A DNA stretch of 64,000 nt from an uncultured Winogradskyella sp. (GTDB lineage Bacteria; Bacteroidota; Bacteroidia; Flavobacteriales; Flavobacteriaceae): NCBI RefSeq assembly GCF_947501905.1, contig NZ_CANMXL010000001.1, positions 682,001-746,000 of the forward strand, written 5' to 3'. The notes beneath the pieces are model-generated. The model was not told the DNA's origin and did no database searches. It was given only the letters and a program-made list of their open reading frames with translations. A program made the translations under genes and the position numbers. Below, piece by piece: positions 35,740 to 43,534 of the stretch (the first letter of the stretch is position 1; each line of letters begins with the position of its first letter).

Positions 35740-37086
35740 ATGAAGAAAAATTACATTAATACTCACTTAGCAACCCTAATTGTATTTTTTGTTTTTAATC
35801 TATCATATAGTCAAAATAATAATGGTCAACTAACTGTTATAGAAAATAATGACCATGATTATAACATGATTGGCTGTACATTAACAATTTCCAACTATCA
35901 AAATAGAGTCTATATTCCTCCAAGAGAATGGGTACAAGAGCGATTTCAAAATAGAGTAAACCCATGTTCTTCAATTGAAGTAACATACAATGGTTTTCCT
36001 GTTAATGGGCCAGAACAACAAGCATTTCAGTTTGCTGTAGATATTTGGGAGTCACTTTTAGACTCACCTGTTACTATACGAGTAAATGCCAATTGGACTG
36101 ATTTAGGTCTATCATTAGGAAGTGCTGGCCCAGCATTTTTTACAGAAATCCCAGGTGGTGGGGCAAATACACTATATCCAGCAGCATTAGCGGAATCTAT
36201 TTTAGGCACAGAACTTAATGGCTCCAACTCCATAGATATTAACTGTAACCTTAATTCTCAGTATTCGAACTGGTATTTTGGTACTGATGGAAATCCAACT
36301 GTAACCCAATATGATTTTGTTACTGTAGTATTGCATGAGCTAGGACATGGATTAGGTATGATTGGTTTTGGAGGTAGAACTGGTACAGGTCCGGACTTTG
36401 AAGGCTATATAAGAAGAGCACTTGATTTAACGTATCAGCCAGGTGCACAATATTTTAGTATTTGGGATACATTTATAAGTGGGCAAGATATTTTAACAAA
36501 TCCTATATCTATTTTAAATGAAGTTAACTTTCCTGATCCATCTGATATAATGTTAATAGCTATTACAAGCGAAAATTTAACATGCAATGCTCCTACTGCT
36601 GTTGCACAAAATGGTGGTGTAAGACCTAATACCTATGCACCCTCAACTTATCAATCATCTTCTTCTTACAGCCATTGGGCTGAATCTGGATTTACTTCAA
36701 ATCTGCTAATGACACCAACAACTGGTTTAGGGGAAGCGGTTCACGATCCAAGTAATGTAACTCTAGGGTTTTTGAAAGATATGGGTTGGACACTTTGTCA
36801 AGGAGCTTTAAGCTCTAATGATTTTTCTCTTGATAATATTAAAATTAACCCAAATCCTTTTACAGAGACTATAACTTTGGATTTGCCATCTAACTTAACT
36901 AACCAAGAGTTTAATATCTCTATTATAGATATTAATGGTCGTGTTGTATATAATCAATCTGCAAATGCTGCAAGTGGAAAAATTAAGATTTCTAACCTTA
37001 GTAATCTTAAAAATGCACTTTACTTTTTCACTATAGAAAGTAAAACTTCTGATTTAAGCATTACACAAAAGATAATTAAGAAATAG
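35740..37086 (+). CDS. T9SS-exported metzincin-like metalloprotease, copy 3
   Basis: About 448 residues. The upstream part of the frame (from 35698) has no leader character, so the start is ATG at 35740 (MKKNYINTHLATL), which begins a signal peptide of about 25 residues. Zinc motif HELGHGLG lies at about 198-205, then SYSHWAESGF and LLMTP. The T9SS sorting domain closes the protein (INPNPFTETITL ... IIDINGRVVY ... ITQKIIKK). It is separated from copies 1-2 by a terminator and about 120 bp, and ends in its own terminator. Confidence 0.75.
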   Translation: MKKNYINTHLATLIVFFVFNLSYSQNNNGQLTVIENNDHDYNMIGCTLTISNYQNRVYIPPREWVQERFQNRVNPCSSIEVTYNGFPVNGPEQQAFQFAVDIWESLLDSPVTIRVNANWTDLGLSLGSAGPAFFTEIPGGGANTLYPAALAESILGTELNGSNSIDINCNLNSQYSNWYFGTDGNPTVTQYDFVTVVLHELGHGLGMIGFGGRTGTGPDFEGYIRRALDLTYQPGAQYFSIWDTFISGQDILTNPISILNEVNFPDPSDIMLIAITSENLTCNAPTAVAQNGGVRPNTYAPSTYQSSSSYSHWAESGFTSNLLMTPTTGLGEAVHDPSNVTLGFLKDMGWTLCQGALSSNDFSLDNIKINPNPFTETITLDLPSNLTNQEFNISIIDINGRVVYNQSANAASGKIKISNLSNLKNALYFFTIESKTSDLSITQKIIKK

Positions 37087-37109
37087 TATCCTCTTAAAAT
37101 TATACACAA

Positions 37110-37140
37110 AAGGGAAGCATTCATGCTTCCCTTCTTCTTT
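37110..37140 (+). terminator. Terminator after protease copy 3
   Basis: Hairpin AAGGGAAGCA / TGCTTCCCTT with a 4-base loop (TTCA), followed by a T-rich TCTTCTTTT. It may work for both strands since the minus-strand ssb fragment ends just beyond it. Confidence 0.75.
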
Positions 37141-37156
37141 TACATTATTTAGCTTT

Positions 37157-37375
37157 CTATTTTCCTAACATTAATAATTCGCTACAAACAACTTCTGTGG
37201 TATATCTTTTTATACCGTCTTTATCTTCCCAAGAACGTGTGGTTAATTTGCCTTCTATAGCAACTTCTTTTCCTTTACCAACATACTTCTCTACAATTTG
37301 CGCTGTTTTCCCCCATGCCACAATATTATGTGTTGATGGAGAATTTACTTTTTCACCTTGATTTAAAGAAATCAA
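37157..37375 (-). pseudogene. C-terminal fragment of a single-stranded DNA-binding protein
   Basis: A 72-codon frame matching only the second half of the short SSB encoded at 41.1-41.4 kb: GEKV ... HNIVAWGKTAQIVEKYVGKG, then VAIEGKLTTRSW and the terminal ELLMLGK. The N-terminal OB-fold strands (MNTLRNKVQLIGNLG...) are missing, and the frame begins at the stop of the response regulator gene with a 4-bp overlap. A complete OB fold cannot form, so this looks like a remnant left by a rearrangement. It could be translated by coupling with the regulator gene, but function is unlikely. Confidence 0.7.
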
Positions 37376-38016
37376 TCTGAGTAACCATTCTTTAAGGCGA
37401 ACACAGCTAGTCCAACTCTAGATTTAAGTTCTAATTTTTCGAATAGACTATCCCTGTAATTCTCTACAGTTCTTGGGCTACAAAACATCTTTTCTGAAAT
37501 TTCTTTGTAGTTCATTTCAGTTACGGAGTATTTTAAGAATTCTATTTCGCGGTCAGATAAATTTAACTTTGAACTAGCGTCAATGGTATCTTCTCGAATG
37601 CTTGTAAAAACTTTGCTTGCTGCCCAATCTGGAAAAAATTGACCATTTTTCACAAGACTGTTCAATGCTTTTTCTAAATCATTTGGTTGCGCATTTTTGA
37701 GCATATAGCCTTTAGCTCCATTTTTAATCATCTTAATTAAACTTTGCTCATCATCTTGCATGCTTAATGCCATAATTAATATGTCTGGATAGGTTGCTTT
37801 TAACCATTGGGCAGTTTCAAAGCCATCCATAATAGGCATGCTAATATCTAATAGAATGATTTTAGGGAGCGATTTAGTCTTGATTTTTTCTTGAAAATCT
37901 AATCCGTTTTCACTAATATGAATTACCTCAAAATCTTTAAAATTTGATATTATACTTTTTAATGCGTTTGCAATTAGTATATGGTCATCAACAATAGCTA
38001 TTGTGTGTTTCATCAA
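37372..38016 (-). CDS. LuxR/NarL-family response regulator
   Basis: A 214-residue response regulator. The N-terminal receiver domain has the phosphoacceptor Asp in ILLDISMPIMDG (about residue 56), preceded by the acidic start IAIVDDH. The C-terminal DNA-binding domain is a LuxR-type helix-turn-helix, LSDREIEFLKYSVTEMNYKE with SPRTVENYRDSLFEKL. It is encoded directly after its histidine kinase with a 4-bp overlap, so the two form a two-component pair. Targets are unknown; the divergent neighbourhood (lipoprotein, bacteriocin-like orphan) is a candidate. Confidence 0.93.
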   Translation of the reverse strand: MMKHTIAIVDDHILIANALKSIISNFKDFEVIHISENGLDFQEKIKTKSLPKIILLDISMPIMDGFETAQWLKATYPDILIMALSMQDDEQSLIKMIKNGAKGYMLKNAQPNDLEKALNSLVKNGQFFPDWAASKVFTSIREDTIDASSKLNLSDREIEFLKYSVTEMNYKEISEKMFCSPRTVENYRDSLFEKLELKSRVGLAVFALKNGYSD

Positions 38017-38789
38017 ACAGGTATTTTTAAAGTTAATGTGGTTCCGTTTTTATTGCTTTCAAGATTAAAACTACCCTTAAGTATTCCTATTCTTTTCTTC
38101 ATATTATTTAAGCCAATCCCCTTAAAGTTTGTACTTTCAGTATCAAACCCTTTACCGTCATCTTTTAAACGCATTTGTATTTCAGTTTCAGAAGTAAACA
38201 TGTCGATATTTATTTTTTTGCATTGTGCGTGTTTTATACTGTTTTGTATAAATTCTTGGACCACTCTAAACACTATACTTTTAGTTTGATAGGAATTGAT
38301 ATGGTGCTTTGATTTGTTCTCAAACGCAATGTCATAGGTCTTTAATTCTTGAATTTTTTTGCATTCGTTTTTAATTAATTCTGAAAGCGTATAGTTTGTG
38401 ATAGTATCATCTGTTAACGATTTTGAGAGATGTCTTAAATCGTTTAATGATTCATTAATGATGTCGTTAATGTTGTTAATAGTTGTGTTAGCGTCTGGTA
38501 CTTTTTTTTCATAAACAAGTTGTTGAAGATATAAGCTCGACAGCGTGAGTTTTTGCCCAACATTATCATGTATTTCTCTGCCAATATGTTGCATTGTTTC
38601 TTTTTGTATTTCAGTTTGTGTTTTTAAAAGCTCCTTTTTATGCAATATATCAACCGTTTCAAGTTGGTTTAAGTGTTCTTTCTTTTTAATTCTGTATTGT
38701 CTCACAAATGCTATAATAGACACCATAAAAATGATGAAAACAAGATTGAATATTATAAATGAAATTATTACGATTGTTCTTTCCCCCAT
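38013..38789 (-). CDS. Sensor histidine kinase (HisKA_3 type)
   Basis: About 258 residues from the ATG at 38789 (MGERTIVIISF); 12 codons more are open upstream. One N-terminal transmembrane helix is followed by a coiled-coil-like linker, the dimerisation/phosphoacceptor domain with HIGREIHDNVGQ (phosphorylated His in REIHDN), and an HATPase domain with DDGKGFD and GIGLNNMKKRIG. There is no extracellular sensor domain, so sensing may depend on the multi-pass membrane protein encoded just upstream (22-bp overlap). Pairs with the LuxR-type regulator. Confidence 0.9.
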   Translation of the reverse strand: MGERTIVIISFIIFNLVFIIFMVSIIAFVRQYRIKKKEHLNQLETVDILHKKELLKTQTEIQKETMQHIGREIHDNVGQKLTLSSLYLQQLVYEKKVPDANTTINNINDIINESLNDLRHLSKSLTDDTITNYTLSELIKNECKKIQELKTYDIAFENKSKHHINSYQTKSIVFRVVQEFIQNSIKHAQCKKINIDMFTSETEIQMRLKDDGKGFDTESTNFKGIGLNNMKKRIGILKGSFNLESNKNGTTLTLKIPV

Positions 38790-39415
38790 ACTAACGAAGC
38801 TATAAATAGCAAATACATAATGCAATTTGCTATTAGAAAATATACATAATAATATTCAACAACACTCTTGTAATCAAGATATAAATACTTTTGAAACACA
38901 TGAAATGGCAGAGAGCCAATATAAAATAGCATTACCCCAAAATTTATGTAAAACATTCTATTCTCTTGAAATTTGAGAATACTATCGTTCTTTATTTGTT
39001 TTAAATATTCAAGAACGACCAATATAATTAGGATTAAGGAACCTACATTCAAGCAAAAACTAAGAGCACCTCTTACATCTTCAATAGAACTTATAATTAT
39101 ACAAGTTAAAATGTATAGGACTGTACAAACAATAAACAAGGTGTTCTTTTGCAAAGATTTTCTTGCATAAAGCCAATAAAGAAAGATGAACTCAAGAGGG
39201 ACTCCAAAAAATAAATTATAGTATTGATTTGTTTCAGCAGATATAAACTCTATAGATGTTAGAATATACTCCTGTATAAATATAATTACCAAATAAACAC
39301 AGAACCATCTCCAATAGCTATTTCTTAATCTGAAAAAATAAAAACATCCTGTTAGCGCTGCTAAAAATTGAATTACTAACAGGATATGATTTAGTATTTG
39401 ATAAAGCTCTTCCAT
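38768..39415 (-). CDS. Multi-pass membrane protein linked to a two-component pair
   Basis: A 215-residue protein with about seven predicted transmembrane helices and no soluble domain. No named family is recognised, but similar small multi-pass proteins often precede HisKA_3 kinase genes in Bacteroidota. Its 3' end overlaps the kinase gene by about 22 bp and it follows the lipoprotein gene by 9 bp, so a sensory partner or receptor role for the kinase is likely. The start is the first ATG, at 39415. Confidence 0.6.
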   Translation of the reverse strand: MEELYQILNHILLVIQFLAALTGCFYFFRLRNSYWRWFCVYLVIIFIQEYILTSIEFISAETNQYYNLFFGVPLEFIFLYWLYARKSLQKNTLFIVCTVLYILTCIIISSIEDVRGALSFCLNVGSLILIILVVLEYLKQIKNDSILKFQENRMFYINFGVMLFYIGSLPFHVFQKYLYLDYKSVVEYYYVYFLIANCIMYLLFIASLVWGKEQS

Positions 39416-39424
39416 TTACAAAAA

Positions 39425-40072
39425 TTAAAATGCAACACCTGCAGGACCAAAAGGTGGATACAAATTACCATGATTTTGAACACCTATTCTTTGAGTTGAT
39501 CTACTTCCACTGTGTGAAGCTCCAATTACAGGAATTTTTTTAGCTGGGTCCAAGTATTCTTCCATACCAATGATACCAGTATTATATGTGTCAGGATTCG
39601 TTGGGTCAAAATCGAGATCAATACCTTTCTTTCGTATTGTAGAAACTGCAATTAATGTATGACGCCTTTCAAATGTATTTGGTAGCCCAGCTAAATCTGA
39701 GTAAGACGCCATTTTTTCAGGATAACTTGCATAATAAAAGCGAAGTCCTAAGTCAGTACTAGGGATATTGTTCTTTTTTGCATTAATTTCTAAGTGGTAG
39801 ATGTATGCTTTTATCGTTTCTAAGTCAAGCCACATAGCTCTGGAATCCTTTGGCATTGACCTGCTTATAGCAGTAAGCTGGTTGTCTTCATAACCATTTG
39901 TCATTTTGTGAACTAAACCAACATCCAAATCACTCATCGGCTGAGAAGAATAATTCATACAAATAGAAGTGCTATTCGAAGTGCTCCCAGTTCCTCTTAA
40001 AAAAGAACAACTATTCATCATTAAGGCAGTTACTCCTAAAGCTGTTACTAAAGTTAAAAATTTTGTTTTCAT
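39425..40072 (-). CDS. Hypothetical lipoprotein (first gene of the two-component operon)
   Basis: A 215-residue lipoprotein: the leader ends ALMMNSC, a lipobox with Cys22. The mature part contains conserved-looking segments (AMWLDLETIKAYIYHLE, LGLRFYYASYP, HTLIAVSTI) and a Gly/Pro-rich C-terminus (NHGNLYPPFGPAG). No named family is recognised. It begins a unit with the multi-pass protein, kinase and response regulator, so it could be a sensed periplasmic ligand-binder or a regulated product. The 254-bp gap to the divergent orphan gene is A/T-rich with AGGGTT / AACCT repeats. Confidence 0.6.
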   Translation of the reverse strand: MKTKFLTLVTALGVTALMMNSCSFLRGTGSTSNSTSICMNYSSQPMSDLDVGLVHKMTNGYEDNQLTAISRSMPKDSRAMWLDLETIKAYIYHLEINAKKNNIPSTDLGLRFYYASYPEKMASYSDLAGLPNTFERRHTLIAVSTIRKKGIDLDFDPTNPDTYNTGIIGMEEYLDPAKKIPVIGASHSGSRSTQRIGVQNHGNLYPPFGPAGVAF

Positions 40073-40326
40073 GATTTCATGTTTTTAAGTTATTAAATAT
40101 ACTTTTTTTAAATCTTCACAAATAAAGAAATATCAATTAGTGTTTTAGTAAGTAGTTGAACCTAAATAACTAGGGTTAAACAACCTAACTTTTTTTAGTT
40201 AATCAAACAGATGTTTTAAGGTTGCTCGCTCATCAATTACATATGGGTTTAATGGGAGATTTGTAAAGTGAAAACAGGGAAACCGAAAACTGTAATATAG
40301 AGTAGGTGAATTAAAATTTTAATATT

Positions 40327-41028
40327 ATGAAACTCGAAATCAAAAATGTAAAAATTGAAAAATTGGTTTTAAAAAATGACAGCTGTGTTGAAACTTCGAA
40401 CTCTAGTCCAAGCCCTTATTGGCTATTTCCTGGTATAGTTCACAATTTAATGCTTCAACAAGTATTAGGTGCTATTCCGTCGTTTAAAATTAAAAGTGAA
40501 AAAGCTCAAGAAATTTTTAAGATGAAAATAATAGATCTTAATAAAAATCTAGAATTAGGCTATAACGAGGAAGATATAAAAGCTATTAATGTTTTGCCTC
40601 CTAAAGGAGAAAATATATATGACTATCTAAAGAATATACTCTTAAACGGAGGGAATACTGGGCCATTTAATCCAGAACCAAGTATTGTTGAAAAATGGAT
40701 TGAAGTCTTAGATATACTAGAAAAGAATAAAGAAAACTTAAAAAAATCTGCAATGGAACTTAGTGAATTTTATAAAAATAATATTCGACAAGTTAATAAC
40801 AAGGAGGTCTTTACAAAGATATTGTCTATTACATACCACAGCGCCAAGCTCTATTCAAAAAAGGAGAATAGAATTCAACTTCTAAAAAATGTGAGTAATG
40901 ATGATGTAATTAAACACGAAGCCTCAATTAATTGGTGGAAAGTCGCTGGATGTGATGGTTTAGGGCTATTGGCTGGAGGTGTTGGTGCTGTAATAGCAAG
41001 TGGATGTTCAGCAATTAATCAATCGTAA
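40327..41028 (+). CDS. Orphan protein with bacteriocin-like glycine-rich C-terminus
   Basis: A 233-residue protein, no signal peptide. It has a short N-terminal leader-like part with SPSPYWLFPGIVHNLMLQQVL, a helical charged middle, and a C-terminal segment NWWKVAGCDGLGLLAGG followed by VGAVIASGCSAINQS, hydrophobic and glycine-rich with two Cys residues. I recall Bacteroidota proteins with a similar HN-containing N-terminus and WWK...D..G-rich tail that are annotated only as hypothetical; the tail resembles class II bacteriocins. An ATG at 40327 and a terminator after the stop support a real gene. Function is unknown. Confidence 0.6.
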   Translation: MKLEIKNVKIEKLVLKNDSCVETSNSSPSPYWLFPGIVHNLMLQQVLGAIPSFKIKSEKAQEIFKMKIIDLNKNLELGYNEEDIKAINVLPPKGENIYDYLKNILLNGGNTGPFNPEPSIVEKWIEVLDILEKNKENLKKSAMELSEFYKNNIRQVNNKEVFTKILSITYHSAKLYSKKENRIQLLKNVSNDDVIKHEASINWWKVAGCDGLGLLAGGVGAVIASGCSAINQS

Positions 41029-41050
41029 TGAATATTCTGTTCACTATTAC

Positions 41051-41080
41051 TAACTCCTGCTTAAAAGGCAGGAGTTAGTT
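41051..41080. terminator. Bidirectional terminator hairpin
   Basis: A perfect 10-bp stem, TAACTCCTGC / GCAGGAGTTA, with a 7-base loop, between the convergent orphan gene and ssb. The tail on the plus strand is only moderately T-rich. Confidence 0.6.
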
Positions 41081-41115
41081 CTTAAATACTATTATTATTC
41101 TTGAGAATAAATAAA

Positions 41116-41448
41116 TTATTTTCCTAACATCAACAACTCATTCACCACTACTTCAGTCACATATCGTTTCTGTCCTTCTTTGTCATCATAACTCCTAGAA
41201 GTCAATTTACCTTCGATTGCAATTTCCTTTCCTTTGGTTACATACTTCTCAATAATGTCAGCAGTTTTGTTCCATGCAATTAAATTATGCCAGTCAGTTT
41301 GTGTTACTTTCTCTCCTTGAGCATTTTTATAACTCTCATTTGTTGCCAGTGAGAATTTGGCCAATTTCTTACCACTTTCTAAAGTGATAATCTCTGGGTC
41401 GTTTCCTAAATTTCCTATTAACTGAACTTTATTTCTTAATGTATTCAT
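41116..41448 (-). CDS. ssb: Single-stranded DNA-binding protein, short form
   Basis: A 110-residue SSB: one OB fold with MNTLRNKVQLIGNLGNDPEI, the central DWHNLIAW motif, and TKGKEIAIEGKL with RYVTEVV. It ends ELLMLGK and lacks the long acidic C-terminal tip (DDDIPF) of replicative SSBs, so it is an accessory paralogue, perhaps for recombination, plasmid/phage or competence processes. It is downstream of an HTH gene (20-bp overlap) and near two SSB fragments, so this locus has been rearranged. Confidence 0.9.
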   Translation of the reverse strand: MNTLRNKVQLIGNLGNDPEIITLESGKKLAKFSLATNESYKNAQGEKVTQTDWHNLIAWNKTADIIEKYVTKGKEIAIEGKLTSRSYDDKEGQKRYVTEVVVNELLMLGK

Positions 41449-41680
41449 GATTTCTAAATTGTTTTATTTGTATTGGGTCATAGCCCAAAAACTGTATTAT
41501 GTTTTGTTTGTTTTTTATATTAGGTTCTGCTACTCCTCGTTCCCATTTATCGATTGTTGATTCATAAACTTCCAACTCTAATCCCATTTCAAATCGAGTT
41601 AGGCATTTATCAAGCCTCGCTTGTTTTAAAAAATCACCATAATGAGAAGGGACAAGCGGATAGCCTCTCTTAGGCGGCAC
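41429..41680 (-). CDS. HTH (Xre-type) DNA-binding protein, 5' end uncertain
   Basis: A compact helix-turn-helix protein: KRGYPLVPSHYGDFLKQARL followed by FEMGLELEVYESTIDKWERG and a C-terminal IIQFLGYDP. I recall this ordering (a GYP motif, an Xre-like HTH, then FLGYDP) from short Bacteroidota regulators found singly or near mobile elements. The frame is open further upstream to 41713 with a TTG, running into the broken ssb, so the GTG at 41680 is taken as start but the real N-terminus may be lost. The 3' end overlaps the complete ssb by 20 bp. Confidence 0.6.
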   Translation of the reverse strand: MPPKRGYPLVPSHYGDFLKQARLDKCLTRFEMGLELEVYESTIDKWERGVAEPNIKNKQNIIQFLGYDPIQIKQFRNHEYIKK

Positions 41681-41882
41681 GATTGCGATTAAATCGATGG
41701 TGCAAATGCTCAATGCTGTTGTGCCATTGTGTGTCTGTTACTTTTTCGCCTTGCAAATTCTTATAGCTTTCATTCGTAGCAATTGAGAATTTTGCAAGTG
41801 TTTTTCCTGATTCAAGATTGATGATTTCTGGATCATTTCCTAAGTTACCAATCAACTGTACTTTGTTTCTTAATGTGTTCAT
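41670..41882 (-). pseudogene. N-terminal fragment of a single-stranded DNA-binding protein
   Basis: The first 55 codons match the SSB OB fold (MNTLRNKVQLIGNLGNDPEI, then FSIATNESYKN and DTQWHN), similar to the complete copy at 41.1 kb. Directly after the conserved WHN the frame changes to an unrelated 15-residue tail ending at a stop, while the sequence turns into the HTH gene with noticeably higher G+C. The break at about 41718 marks an insertion or recombination joint. No function is expected from the truncated product. Confidence 0.75.
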
Positions 41883-42011
41883 GTGTTCTAAAATTTTAAT
41901 GTTAAACAGTTAATACTATCGAGTTTAAGTACTGAAACTATTCCAGTAGTATTTCGACAGAGCAAATATTAGAAGATGACCTAATTAAAGTCGGTAGTTA
42001 CGTGTTTAAAT

Positions 42012-42043
42012 TCGTTTGTAAATATTTGTAGTCGTTTGTAAAT
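42012..42043. repeat. Two direct copies of TCGTTTGTAAAT, 20 bp apart
   Basis: The 12-mer occurs at 42012-42023 and 42032-42043 in the gap between the ssb fragment and the acetyltransferase frame; the spacing of two helical turns suits an operator read from one DNA face. Which gene it would serve is unknown. Confidence 0.35.
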
Positions 42044-42117
42044 GGATAATTTGTATATTGTAATCGTTTAATATCTCTTTAAAATTAGATGCTATCAGTA
42101 GAAAATCTATTTATATA

Positions 42118-42636
42118 GAAACGCCAAGACTTATTCTTAGAGAATTTAGAAAAGAAGATGTAAACTCACTTTTTCAACTAGATTCTAATCCAATAGTTCA
42201 TAAATATTTGGGTAATAAACCTGTAAAAGATATAAGCGAATCTGAGAGATATATTGAAGACTGCCTGCCAAAATATATCAGTCATGGTATTTGTAGGTTA
42301 GCCGTTATTGAAAAACAAAGTGAGGCTTTTATTGGATGGTCTGGTTTGCGATTTATTGATGACTATACATTTAATAGCAAAACTAACTTCTATGATGTTG
42401 GCTACAGACTAATGCCTGAATATTGGGGCAAAGGCTACGCTACAGAAGCAGGAAAAGCATCTGTTGACTTTGGGTTTAAAGCATTAAACCTTAAAACAAT
42501 TTATGGCATTACCGAACTAGGCAACATAGCATCCCATAAAGCTTTATTAAAAATAGGTCTGAATTATATCGAAGACTTTAAATATAAAAATGAAGAAATT
42601 TTAAGATGGTATCGCATTAAAAATCCAAGATTATGA
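42118..42636 (+). CDS. GNAT-family N-acetyltransferase, start codon missing
   Basis: The frame encodes a RimJ/RimL-like GNAT protein: ETPRLILREFRKEDV at its start (from 42118), then GWSGLRFI, VGYRLMPEYWGKGYATEAG with the acetyl-CoA-binding loop, and GNIASHKALLKIG. Homology thus begins upstream of any usable start: the in-frame stretch from 42064 to 42207 has no ATG, GTG or TTG, and a nearby ATG (42089) is in another frame and reaches a stop after nine codons. A frameshift in the first codons, or an unusual ATT/ATC start, must be involved. The 3' end overlaps the zinc-ribbon gene by ATGA. Confidence 0.65.
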   Translation, partial: ETPRLILREFRKEDVNSLFQLDSNPIVHKYLGNKPVKDISESERYIEDCLPKYISHGICRLAVIEKQSEAFIGWSGLRFIDDYTFNSKTNFYDVGYRLMPEYWGKGYATEAGKASVDFGFKALNLKTIYGITELGNIASHKALLKIGLNYIEDFKYKNEEILRWYRIKNPRL

Positions 42637-42983
42637 ATAAAACATGCCCAGAATGTGGAGACAAAATAATTGGTAGAGTAGATAAAAAATTCTGTAGTGA
42701 TGGTTGTAGAAATGCTTATAATAATCGCATTAATAAAGATTCTAAAAACTTAATTAGAAACACTAATAATAGACTAAGAAAAAATTACAGAATACTTGAA
42801 GATTTAAATCCTGATAAAAAAACAAAAACCTCAAGAGCAAAGCTTATAGAGAAAGGGTTTGATTTCAATTATTTTACGAGCATATATACCACAAAAGCAG
42901 GAACGATATACTACTTTATATACGACCAAGGCTATCTCCCTTTAGATGGTGATTACTACGCTCTAGTAAAACGTGACGATTAA
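42633..42983 (+). CDS. Zinc-ribbon protein (DUF2116-like)
   Basis: A 116-residue protein. The N-terminus is a zinc ribbon with Cys5, Cys8, Cys21 and Cys25 (TCPECG ... FCSDGCR). The rest is a basic helix (NRLRKNYRIL) and a beta-rich tail with FNYFTSIYTT and YDQGYLPLDGDYYALVK. Short proteins of this layout are annotated DUF2116-like in Flavobacteriia; function is unknown, nucleic acid or protein binding is plausible. Translationally coupled to the damaged GNAT frame by ATGA. Confidence 0.65.
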   Translation: MNKTCPECGDKIIGRVDKKFCSDGCRNAYNNRINKDSKNLIRNTNNRLRKNYRILEDLNPDKKTKTSRAKLIEKGFDFNYFTSIYTTKAGTIYYFIYDQGYLPLDGDYYALVKRDD

Positions 42984-43459
42984 CCTTTTATATTACTATT
43001 CCAGTTTTCGGATTTAAGTTGCAGTGCCGCTTTAAGGATGTCCTTTTGGCTAATTTGCCCTACTAGCTTACCATTTTCAACTATAGGGAAACGACGTCTT
43101 TTAGAATTAAGAAACTTATTAGCGGCATCAAAAATATCCATGTTGCCATCAATGGTTTCTACATTTTTAATCATGCGGTTTTCAACCATATCTTCTTCTA
43201 ATGGCATATTGTAATAACGACTTTCACTTAATTGTTTTAAGCAATCACCCTCAGATATTATGCCAACCAACTCATTTTTTTCATTAACAACAGGCCCGCC
43301 AGAAATTTTGTTTTTTATTATGGCCTCGACTACAGCATGTACTTTTTGATGAGGGCTAAAGGTTATTAAGTTAGTGGTCATATAATCCCTAACCTTAAGT
43401 GCTTTTTGAGGCATGCTCGCTTGTTGCTTACGCGCTCCTTGAAAACTTTTAATACCCAT
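42980..43459 (-). CDS. CBS-domain protein
   Basis: A 159-residue protein of two tandem CBS domains (about 24-85 and 92-150): VRDYMTTNLITFSP, KISGGPVVNEKNELVGIISEGD, then MIKNVETIDGNMDIFDAANKF, RRFPIVENGKLVGQISQKDIL. CBS pairs (Bateman modules) bind adenosyl ligands such as AMP, ATP or S-adenosylmethionine and regulate partner proteins. No partner domain is attached. Convergent with the zinc-ribbon gene (4-bp overlap) and divergent from the SDR gene. Confidence 0.92.
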   Translation of the reverse strand: MGIKSFQGARKQQASMPQKALKVRDYMTTNLITFSPHQKVHAVVEAIIKNKISGGPVVNEKNELVGIISEGDCLKQLSESRYYNMPLEEDMVENRMIKNVETIDGNMDIFDAANKFLNSKRRRFPIVENGKLVGQISQKDILKAALQLKSENWNSNIKG

Positions 43460-43534
43460 AACCTTTGTTTTTAAGAGTGAATATTAAAGTTACTTAAAAT
43501 TAAGGAGCTAAGCAAAAAAATGATATTGCAAGCT

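Noticed and set aside
40081..40326. AGGGTT / AACCT repeats before the orphan gene as a defined operator
   Set aside because: The inverted pairs are short and imperfect (GGTT/AACC); no clear regulator site could be defined.
42012..42043. Direct repeats considered as a CRISPR array
   Set aside because: Only two 12-bp units with 8-bp spacing and no cas genes; not a CRISPR.
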